Below the pieces are notes generated by a model. The model did not search any database. It saw nothing but the letters and a program-made list of their open reading frames with translations, and was not told the origin of the DNA. A stretch of DNA of 11,576 nucleotides, from assembly GCA_009699795.1 (NCBI GenBank), contig WLNK01000020.1:1-11576 (forward strand). The letters are read 5' to 3'. Shown here piece after piece: positions 6,315 to 11,576 of this stretch (its first letter is position 1; each line of letters begins with the position of its first letter). The DNA comes from Actinomycetota bacterium. GTDB lineage: Bacteria > Actinomycetota > Actinomycetes > Nanopelagicales > Nanopelagicaceae. Both the position numbers and the translations under genes were made by a program.

Positions 6315-6725
6315 TTAGTCATCTTCACCAAACCCATGACGCTCTCCGCGCTCACCTCGTTCGTGTCGTTCACCAAATTCACCTTCATCGTCCCCACCAC
6401 GATTAGTTGGTGGCTTTGCAATTGTTGGTGACTTTATTGTTGGCGCCTTGGTTGCCGTTGGCTTGGTTGTTGGTGTTGAAGATGAATTTACGACCGGAGT
6501 ATTTTGACTCTGCTCTTGCACAGTTGGTGTTGGTGTTGGTGATGTGCTTTGCACTGCAGAAGCAGGAGACTCTTCTTGGGTTTGAGCTACAACGGCGCCA
6601 ACTCCAAGAATTAGCGCTGTTGCAATGAGGGCCAAAATTGGAAGACGCTTGGTAATTGGGCGCACATTTGAACTCTTGTCATTGTCTGAAATTTCAAACC
6701 ATTCGGGCTTTTGATTGGAAGTCAT
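6315..6725 (-). CDS. Membrane-anchored Thr/Pro-rich protein with charged tail, unknown function
   Basis: A 136-residue protein I do not recognise. Residues 1-27 are polar and probably cytoplasmic (basic RPITKR at 22-27). Residues 28-47 form one membrane helix and 50-108 a low-complexity Thr/Pro/Ser stalk (TSPTPTPTV, STPTTKPTATKAPT). Residues 109-136 are Gly/Glu/Arg/His-rich, with GER repeated four times (118-120, 123-125, 126-128 variants) and an acidic EDD end. The topology fits a stalk reaching out from the membrane, with the charged tail exposed. The ATG at 6725 has AAAGGGG about six bases upstream, a good ribosome site. It may be co-transcribed with the following propeller gene, and a partnership between the two exported products is possible but unproven. 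The repetitive DNA raises the chance of a false ORF slightly, but the ribosome site, promoter and membrane helix support it. Confidence 0.8.
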   Translation of the reverse strand: MTSNQKPEWFEISDNDKSSNVRPITKRLPILALIATALILGVGAVVAQTQEESPASAVQSTSPTPTPTVQEQSQNTPVVNSSSTPTTKPTATKAPTIKSPTIAKPPTNRGGDDEGEFGERHERGERGERHGFGEDD

Positions 6726-6753
6726 GAGGCGCCCCTTTCGTTACTCAAAAAGT

Positions 6754-6782
6754 AGGCTACATCTCTGAGAAGAATCTGTGAA
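6754..6782 (-). promoter_or_regulatory. Probable promoter of the anchored Thr/Pro-rich protein gene
   Basis: TTCACA (6782-6777, five of six to TTGACA), a 17-base spacer and TAGCCT (6759-6754, fits TANNNT) stand about 30 bases before the start codon. This leaves a short leader that includes the AAAGGGG ribosome site. The -35 overlaps the place where a -35 for ctaB would lie on the other strand. Confidence 0.45.
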
Positions 6783-6801
6783 CTGAACGAAAATTTGCAA
6801 G

Positions 6802-6807
6802 TAATCT
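6802..6807 (+). promoter_or_regulatory. Candidate -10 (TAATCT), leaderless start of ctaB
   Basis: TAATCT fits TANNNT and ends six bases before the GTG at 6814, and there is no ribosome site. The expected -35 position (6779-6784, TGAACT) is a poor match and overlaps the -35 of the divergent gene. Confidence 0.4.
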
Positions 6808-6813
6808 TGGCAA

Positions 6814-7683
6814 GTGAATTCAGTCCGAGCGTATGTAGACCTCATGAAGCTTCGAGTCGTTGAGCTCTTGCTCGTCACAACTCTTCCAGCGATGGTCCTA
6901 GCGCAAAAAGGGCTTCCTTCTTTTGGTTTAACCCTTGCAACAATTCTTGGCGGAACTCTTGCAGCCGGAAGTGCAAATGCATTTAACATGGTGATCGAGG
7001 CCGATGTAGATAAAGTAATGAAACGAACTTCTAATCGCCCATTGGTAACAGGGGCAGTCACAAAAATAGAAGCACTTGTTTTCGCATTTACAATTGGCAT
7101 TTTGTCTCTTGCGATATTTAGAATATTTACTACGGCGCTTGCCACGATTCTTACTGCAGTTGCAATTGCTTACTATGTTCTTATATACACAATTGCACTT
7201 AAGAAAAATACCTCTCAAAATATTGTGTGGGGAGGGGCAGCAGGGTGCGCCCCAGTTCTGATCGGATGGGCTGCAGTCACGAATTCATTGTCACTTACAG
7301 CCTGGGCATTTTTCCTTGCGATTTTCTTTTGGACGCCTCCGCATTTTTGGGCCTTAGCAATCAAATATAAAGATGATTATGAAGCTGCAAAGATTCCAAT
7401 GTTGCCAGTCGTTGCATCACGTAGCGTTGTCTTGAAGCAAATGTGGATTCACACGATCCTGATGGTTATTTCTTCGGTCGCCGTTCTTTCTTTTGCTGAG
7501 CTTCAATGGTGGGCATATCTCATCACAATCTCCCTTGGTGCAGTTTATGCATTTCAATTAAAAGAGTTAAATAGTGGTCAATCCAATTACGGCGCAGTTG
7601 CAGGGAAAATATTCCAGTGGTCGATTACTTATTTAAGCCTTTATTCATTATTGCTAGTAGTGGCTCAGCTTTTTAAGGCTTGA
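6814..7683 (+). CDS. ctaB: Protoheme IX farnesyltransferase (heme o synthase)
   Basis: A 289-residue membrane enzyme of the UbiA prenyltransferase family that attaches a farnesyl group from farnesyl diphosphate to heme b, making heme o, the precursor of heme a in cytochrome c oxidase. The N-terminus VVELLLVTTLPAMVLA (15-30) is typical. The first metal/diphosphate motif is N58-x3-E62-x3-D66, followed by VMKRTSNRPL (68-77), and the second is YKDDYEAAKIPMLPV (185-199). QNIVWGGAAGCAPVLIGW (135-152) closely resembles actinobacterial CtaB. About nine hydrophobic segments are present and the length is near normal. E62 stands where Asp is usual, a conservative change. The GTG at 6814 is the only reasonable start, because an in-frame TAA lies at 6802-6804 and starting at M11 would cut the first conserved block. 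The 3' end overlaps metZ by 19 bp. Confidence 0.95.
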   Translation: MNSVRAYVDLMKLRVVELLLVTTLPAMVLAQKGLPSFGLTLATILGGTLAAGSANAFNMVIEADVDKVMKRTSNRPLVTGAVTKIEALVFAFTIGILSLAIFRIFTTALATILTAVAIAYYVLIYTIALKKNTSQNIVWGGAAGCAPVLIGWAAVTNSLSLTAWAFFLAIFFWTPPHFWALAIKYKDDYEAAKIPMLPVVASRSVVLKQMWIHTILMVISSVAVLSFAELQWWAYLITISLGAVYAFQLKELNSGQSNYGAVAGKIFQWSITYLSLYSLLLVVAQLFKA

Positions 7684-8888
7684 GTTAAATCTTTTACTAG
7701 ATCATCGATGTGCTCAAGTCCTACTGAAAGTCGTAGAACTGATGGAGTGATTCCCATTTCAGCTTGTACATCAGGTGCAAGTCGACGGTGAGTTGTTGAA
7801 GATGGGTGAGTAATGAGAGATTTGCTGTCACCTAAATTGTTAGAGATATCAATAATTCGAAGTGCATCCATAAATTTGAATGCATCATCTTTAGAACCTT
7901 TAAATTCAATTCCAATCGTGGAACTTCCACCACTCATCTGCTTTTGCGCAGTTGCATAGTCAGGGTGAGACTTAAGTCCTGGGTAGCGAACACTTTTAAT
8001 TTCAGCACGAGACTCAAGGAATTCCGCAATAGCTTGTGCGTTGTCATTCATGCGGCGTACGCGCATCTCCATGGTTTCAAGTGACTTAACTAAAACCCAT
8101 GCATTAAATGGACTCAGCGCCGGACCAGTATGCCGATTAAATGGAATCAAGTTTTCGTGAATATATGAGAACGATCCAAGAACTGCGCCTGCTAAAACTC
8201 GCCCCTGGCCGTCAATGTGCTTAGTCGCTGAATACATAACTACATCCGCACCAAGTTCGAGCGGGCGTTGCAAAACGGGCGAAGCCATAACATTGTCAAC
8301 AATTACTGTGGCGCCAACTTTGTGTGCCAAATCGCTCACCATTTGAATATCAACTATTTCCAAAAGTGGATTGCTAGGAGTTTCGATAAATACAACTTTT
8401 GTCGGCGCACTCAGCGCTTTTGCCCAATCTTCTTTCTTATTTCCTTTAACCAAGTCAACGCTTACGCCCCACTTAGGCAAAATTTCTGTTAACACAACAT
8501 GACATGAACTAAACATTGCGGCAGATGCAACGATTCGATCCCCAGCGCTCACCAAACATGCAATAGATGCAAACATCGCAGACATTCCAGAGCCTGTTGC
8601 AACGCAATACTCGGCACCTTCAATTGCTGCAAGACGTTTTTCAAACATTGCGACAGTTGGATTGTGGAATCTGCTGTAAAGATAGTGATCAGTTTCATCG
8701 GTAAATGAATCAAATGCCTCTTGAGCAGATCCGTAAGTAAATCCACTAGTTAAATAGAGCGCTTCCGAAGTTTCACCAAAACCAGAACGAGCAAGACCGG
8801 CACGAACAGCATCAGTCTGGGGATTTACATCCCAATCTGGGGCAGGGCGGTTTGGACGTGGTTGGTAGCCCCATGTCTTCTCACTCAT
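7665..8888 (-). CDS. metZ: O-succinylhomoserine sulfhydrylase
   Basis: A 407-residue cytoplasmic PLP enzyme of the Cys/Met metabolism family that joins sulfide to an activated homoserine to give homocysteine, the precursor of methionine. Visible family landmarks are YSRFHNPTVAMFEKRLAAIE (71-90) with the Tyr and Arg that bind the neighbouring subunit's PLP phosphate, GSGMSA (99-104), D198 in VIVDNV pairing with the pyridine nitrogen, and the PLP lysine K223 in YSATKHIDGQGR (219-230). The KHIDGQGR form and overall similarity point to MetZ rather than cystathionine gamma-synthase or lyase. Succinyl versus acetyl substrate cannot be settled by eye. The ATG at 8888 can be read with AGGA as a ribosome site, or with TAGGAT as a -10 exactly six bases upstream. 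No SAM riboswitch fits the 36-bp gap to the divergent ABC gene. Confidence 0.93.
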   Translation of the reverse strand: MSEKTWGYQPRPNRPAPDWDVNPQTDAVRAGLARSGFGETSEALYLTSGFTYGSAQEAFDSFTDETDHYLYSRFHNPTVAMFEKRLAAIEGAEYCVATGSGMSAMFASIACLVSAGDRIVASAAMFSSCHVVLTEILPKWGVSVDLVKGNKKEDWAKALSAPTKVVFIETPSNPLLEIVDIQMVSDLAHKVGATVIVDNVMASPVLQRPLELGADVVMYSATKHIDGQGRVLAGAVLGSFSYIHENLIPFNRHTGPALSPFNAWVLVKSLETMEMRVRRMNDNAQAIAEFLESRAEIKSVRYPGLKSHPDYATAQKQMSGGSSTIGIEFKGSKDDAFKFMDALRIIDISNNLGDSKSLITHPSSTTHRRLAPDVQAEMGITPSVLRLSVGLEHIDDLVKDLTQALKS

Positions 8889-8894
8889 GTGCTA

Positions 8895-8900
8895 ATCCTA
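8895..8900 (-). promoter_or_regulatory. Candidate -10 (TAGGAT), leaderless start of metZ
   Basis: TAGGAT fits TANNNT with four of six matches to TATAAT and has exactly six bases before the ATG at 8888. Its AGGA core could instead be a ribosome site. The two readings exclude one another if the transcript starts at the ATG. Confidence 0.4.
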
Positions 8901-8912
8901 AGGTTTGCCAGC

Positions 8913-8918
8913 TATATT
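8913..8918 (+). promoter_or_regulatory. -10 element (TATATT), probable leaderless start of the ABC operon
   Basis: TATATT matches TATAAT at five of six positions and is followed by six bases and then the ATG at 8925. No purine-rich ribosome site occurs in the 20 bases before the start, so a leaderless mRNA is the simplest reading. The expected -35 region (8890-8895) is poor and overlaps the metZ -10. Confidence 0.55.
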
Positions 8919-8924
8919 CATTAC

Positions 8925-9833
8925 ATGCAAAAGCTCGCTATCTCGGTTACGGACCTGAGTAAGAAATATGCGACTGGTTTTGCGCTCTCACACGCGAACT
9001 TTGAAGTCCCACTCGGAAGTGTCTGCGGATTTGTTGGCCCAAATGGAGCTGGAAAGACCACCACAATTCGAATGCTCCTCGGGCTTATTTCTCCATCATC
9101 GGGCACGGCACGAATCCTCGGAGAATCTATTAATGATCCAGAGAAATATTTGCCACAAGTGGGAGCGATGATTGAAGGGCCAGCTTTTTATCCCGCGCTA
9201 ACGGGAGCAGAAAATTTACGAGTACTTGCAACTCTCGGAGGATTTCCCAAAGAAAGAGTTGATGAGTTACTAACCAAAGTTGGACTTGCTGATCGCGGTG
9301 ATTCTAAATACAAGACCTATTCACTTGGAATGAAGCAAAGACTTGGCATTGCTGCAGCGTTGCTTCCCAATCCGCAACTTCTAATTTTAGATGAACCTAC
9401 AAATGGTCTCGATCCAGAAGGCATTCAGGAAGTAAGAGATCTTCTTCGTGAGTTAGCGAATAAGGGAACAACGGTATTTGTCTCCTCCCACTTACTTTCT
9501 GAACTTGAACTCATTAGCGATTATTTAGTCATGTTACGCAAAGGCGAGGTGGTCTTTGCAGGTCCAATACAAGAATTATTTTTAAAACAGCAACCTGTAA
9601 TTTTGGCTCAAGGTAGTAAGGAAGAAGATTTAGAAAAGATTCTTGCAATTGCAGTTGCCGATGGTCACCGCGGAACTATTCGATCAGGTGTTGCACATAT
9701 CGAAGGGCCACAAGAATGGGCTGGCGTGTTAAATCAAAAAGCATTCCAAGCAGGGATTGTTCTCACGCAACTTTCGCCGCAGCTACCAAATCTCGAAGAG
9801 ACTTTCTTTGAAATGACTGGGGATAAGAAATGA
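8925..9833 (+). CDS. ABC-2-type exporter, ATP-binding subunit
   Basis: A 302-residue nucleotide-binding subunit that powers the permease encoded just downstream. Walker A is GPNGAGKTTT (38-47, Lys44), the signature is YSLGMKQRLGIA (132-143), Walker B is LLILDEPTNGLD (152-163, catalytic Glu157), and the switch histidine is H189 in SSHLLSE. In the Q-loop region the sequence VGAMIEGPAFYPALTGAENL (79-98) has the Glu-Gly-Pro form of bacitracin/antibiotic-type exporters (BcrA group). The C-terminal 80 residues after the ATPase fold are an accessory segment. The substrate is unknown; candidates are peptides, antibiotics or lipids. The ATG at 8925 fits the conserved beginning (LAISVTDLSKKYATGFAL); the frame is open 21 codons further up, but that would run into the promoter and metZ. 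The last four bases overlap the permease start (ATGA), indicating translational coupling. Confidence 0.95.
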   Translation: MQKLAISVTDLSKKYATGFALSHANFEVPLGSVCGFVGPNGAGKTTTIRMLLGLISPSSGTARILGESINDPEKYLPQVGAMIEGPAFYPALTGAENLRVLATLGGFPKERVDELLTKVGLADRGDSKYKTYSLGMKQRLGIAAALLPNPQLLILDEPTNGLDPEGIQEVRDLLRELANKGTTVFVSSHLLSELELISDYLVMLRKGEVVFAGPIQELFLKQQPVILAQGSKEEDLEKILAIAVADGHRGTIRSGVAHIEGPQEWAGVLNQKAFQAGIVLTQLSPQLPNLEETFFEMTGDKK

Positions 9834-10621
9834 TCCGTATTTTCAAAGCTGAATGGCGAAAATTACGCCGACCAACTCTTCTCATCGGAACTCTAGGCGC
9901 AGTTATCTTTTTCAGCGGATTGGTTTCATCACTTTTATTCTTGCTTTTAGATTCACCATCTGGAAATGGTGATCGAGGAGTAGTGATAACAAGAGAAACA
10001 CTTTCATTGGCTGGCGGAGCGACTAAAGCATTTTCAAGTGTCGGTGGCTTACTCGGAATCGTGGCACTCTGTGTATTTGCCGCACAAACGGCGCAGGAAT
10101 ACACATACGGAACTTTGCGCAATATTTTGGTACGCCAACCGAGCCGAATAAAAGTTTTGGTGGGCAAATTTGCCTCAATGAAAGCCTTTGCTTTCTTGAT
10201 GGTTTTGGTGAGCGCAATAGTTTCCATCGGAGTTTCATTTGTACTGGCTGGTGGAAAAGATGTTTCAACTGCACTTTGGTTTAGCGCTGACGGACGCTTA
10301 GAAATTGCGAAGACTTTTCTTAATGTAACGATTTCTGTAATCGGATATGGGCTCTTTGGAATGATTTTGGGGCTGCTTCTTCGTTCTCCTATTAGCTCAA
10401 TTTCAATTGGCGTTCTCTGGCTTCTAATAATCGAAAATATTGTGGGAGCTTTAAAAGCAAGCTCTCTCAACTGGTTACCAGGAAATCAATTCTCATCAAT
10501 TGCATCTGGTGGATCAGAGTCTGTTTCATATACACACGCTCTTACTTTCGGTGGAGCTTATGTATTTGTCGGACTATTTATCGCAGTCGTACTTTTTGTT
10601 CGCAGAGACGTAGCCAACTAG
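9830..10621 (+). CDS. ABC-2-type exporter, membrane subunit
   Basis: A 263-residue permease with about six membrane helices at roughly 18-40, 70-88, 118-138, 160-185, 190-210 and 238-258. It begins with the usual short amphipathic lead (IRIFKAEWRKLRRPT, 2-16) and carries the conserved ABC-2 segment AQEYTYGTLRNILVRQPSRI (88-107) after helix 2, which contacts the ATPase. It would form the transport channel as a dimer with two ATPase subunits. The start codon lies inside the stop of the ATPase gene. A possible role in antibiotic or peptide efflux is inferred only from the ATPase subgroup. A long open frame on the opposite strand (9763-10470) is judged a shadow. Confidence 0.9.
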   Translation: MIRIFKAEWRKLRRPTLLIGTLGAVIFFSGLVSSLLFLLLDSPSGNGDRGVVITRETLSLAGGATKAFSSVGGLLGIVALCVFAAQTAQEYTYGTLRNILVRQPSRIKVLVGKFASMKAFAFLMVLVSAIVSIGVSFVLAGGKDVSTALWFSADGRLEIAKTFLNVTISVIGYGLFGMILGLLLRSPISSISIGVLWLLIIENIVGALKASSLNWLPGNQFSSIASGGSESVSYTHALTFGGAYVFVGLFIAVVLFVRRDVAN

Positions 10622-10699
10622 CGACACTCGCATCAAAGGCAAGTAATACTCAAAGTACTGATTTATCCTTCACTAAATAGAATTTGTGGAGGTTTGCGC

Positions 10700-11576
10700 G
10701 TGCGCTCTCGCAGGAAGTTAATTTCACTTGCCGTTATTTTCGGCCTAGTGCTTACTTCCGCGCCAGCGATAGCAAAAACTCCTAAACCAACTCTTGCCGA
10801 AATCGAGGCAGCAAAGAAAGCTGAAGCGGCTAAAAAGGCTGCAGCTGATGCAGCGGCTGCAAAATTAGCGGCAGCAAATAGAACGCTGAGAACACTCACC
10901 GCAAAGGCAAACGCGGCCCGGGCACTCTATGTCAAAGCGCAAAAAGAATTAGAAGTAGCCACAGCTGCGGCGAATGCTGCAGCTGCAAAAGCAATTGAGA
11001 CACAACAAGCAGTAAATAAAGCCCACAACGTAATTGGAAAACTAGCAAGCGATGCATTCATTATGGGTGGAAGCTTGAGCGATTTAGAACCACTCTTAAA
11101 CGCCAGCGGACCACAAGAATTGGTGGATCAGCTCACGACTCTTAATTCTTTAGGTAAACAGAATTCGATTGCGCTAGCTCGATATAAAGCAGCAGAAGTT
11201 GTTGCGAAAGCTGCAAAAAAAGTTGCAGATGACGCAAAACTTAAACAAGAAGCTGCTACCAAGAAAGTTGCCGCAGCTAAGAAGGTTGCAGATGATGCAA
11301 AAGCTGAGCAACAAAAAGAGGTAGACAAACTTCAGGCCATTCAGGATGCGCTCATGCGTGAATTAAATAGCGCTAAGAAAGTTCGTGTAACTCTTGAACA
11401 ACAACGCGCACTTGCCCTTCTTGAAGAAGCCAATGCGAATGCTGCAGAAACCGCACAAGGCCAGAAGAAAATTTGGCCAGATATTGGTTTCAAGGGTCGT
11501 TCAACTATTCGCACATCTGAATCCCAACGACTAGCCGCCGTTGCATATGCCAAACGCCAAGTCACCGCCCGTAAGC
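10700..11576 (+). CDS. Secreted coiled-coil protein, probable NlpC/P60 peptidoglycan hydrolase (3' end outside window)
   Basis: The frame is open from a GTG at 10700 to the window end, 292 residues visible. GGAGG at 10688-10692 is seven bases upstream; a TTG at 10694 would be too close to it. A signal peptide (VRSRRKLISLAVIFGLVLTS, cut after AIA near residue 25) precedes a very Ala/Lys/Glu-rich coiled coil at about 32-115 and again at 155-255. Between them, FIMGGSLSDLEPLLNASGPQ (120-139) matches a segment I know from RipA-like actinobacterial wall hydrolases. KKVADDAK occurs twice (173-180 and 194-201). The last residues, RLAAVAYAKRQV (277-288), resemble the first helix of an NlpC/P60 domain, so the catalytic Cys/His part probably follows beyond the edge. 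If so, it cuts peptidoglycan stem peptides, with the coiled coil controlling access. The catalytic domain itself is not seen. Confidence 0.82.
   Translation, partial: MRSRRKLISLAVIFGLVLTSAPAIAKTPKPTLAEIEAAKKAEAAKKAAADAAAAKLAAANRTLRTLTAKANAARALYVKAQKELEVATAAANAAAAKAIETQQAVNKAHNVIGKLASDAFIMGGSLSDLEPLLNASGPQELVDQLTTLNSLGKQNSIALARYKAAEVVAKAAKKVADDAKLKQEAATKKVAAAKKVADDAKAEQQKEVDKLQAIQDALMRELNSAKKVRVTLEQQRALALLEEANANAAETAQGQKKIWPDIGFKGRSTIRTSESQRLAAVAYAKRQVTARK

Noticed and set aside
6741..7145. Open frame of 134 codons on the minus strand opposite ctaB
   Set aside because: It lies antisense to conserved CtaB motifs and would conflict with the promoter region of the stalk-protein gene. No domain is visible.
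8889..8924. SAM riboswitch before metZ
   Set aside because: Only 36 bp separate the divergent start codons, and no SAM-type stem or conserved core can fit.
9763..10470. Long open frame (235 codons) on the minus strand opposite the ABC permease
   Set aside because: It begins with TTG without a ribosome site, has no recognisable domain, and has the Arg/Pro/Ser-rich composition typical of the antisense of a hydrophobic gene. The permease on the plus strand has clear ABC-2 features.
10622..10699. Terminator or operator in the gap before the wall-protein gene
   Set aside because: Only short AGTA/TACT symmetry is present (10642-10659), without a GC-rich stem or T-run. TAAATA and TAGAAT near 10674-10683 are possible -10s but lie too close to the ribosome site and lack a -35. 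Nothing definite is seen.
11215..11302. KKVADDAK repeat in the wall protein as a mobile or tandem DNA repeat
   Set aside because: The two DNA copies differ at several third positions and sit in an Ala/Lys coiled coil, where such similarity is expected.
1..11576. Defence, phage, integrase, toxin-antitoxin or CRISPR content
   Set aside because: Every substantial reading frame is assigned to a housekeeping, transport or surface protein. No recombinase, nuclease, direct-repeat array or tRNA attachment site was seen.

Overview
The window looks like a densely packed piece of an actinobacterial chromosome. About 466 of 11,576 bases (4%) lie outside genes, the largest gap is 165 bp, and G+C is in the low to mid 40s in the stretches I sampled by eye. 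Several proteins have actinobacterial character: CtaB carries the GGAAGC block and VELLLVTT N-terminus, the SpoU-type RNA methylase has a long N-terminal extension, there is a MetZ-type O-succinylhomoserine sulfhydrylase, and the NlpC/P60-type wall protein has a RipA-like coiled coil. Moderate G+C with a streamlined layout fits low-GC planktonic Actinobacteria (acI / Nanopelagicales type). That placement is inference.

Layout: (1) 1-1852: the 3' end of an EamA/DMT permease converges on a NiCoT-family nickel/cobalt permease. The NiCoT gene has a promoter with a nickel-regulator-like palindrome at its start site. (2) 2018-3645: a TPR-repeat protein converges on a SpoU/TrmH RNA methyltransferase. 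(3) 3697-5228: a small four-helix membrane protein is followed by a compact PBP4-type (S13) D-Ala-D-Ala carboxypeptidase. (4) 5206-6725 (minus): a membrane-anchored Thr/Pro-rich protein with a charged tail, followed by an exported beta-propeller. (5) 6814-8888: heme o synthase CtaB converges on MetZ. (6) 8925-10621: an ABC-2 exporter ATPase/permease pair with ATGA overlap. (7) 10700-end: the N-terminal part of a secreted coiled-coil protein, probably an NlpC/P60 peptidoglycan hydrolase, cut off by the window edge.

The genes are mostly unrelated housekeeping functions (metal uptake, respiration/heme, methionine, cell wall, RNA modification) in short one- or two-gene transcription units. I found no transposase, tRNA, rRNA, CRISPR array or phage gene, and no new multi-gene system.

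The most useful non-gene signals are regulatory. Five genes without a Shine-Dalgarno-type need have a TANNNT -10 hexamer exactly six bases before the start codon, which suggests leaderless transcripts. The NiCoT gene has a 7-1-7 palindrome very close to the Streptomyces Nur box as I recall it. All four convergent gene pairs overlap or nearly touch, with no terminator between them.
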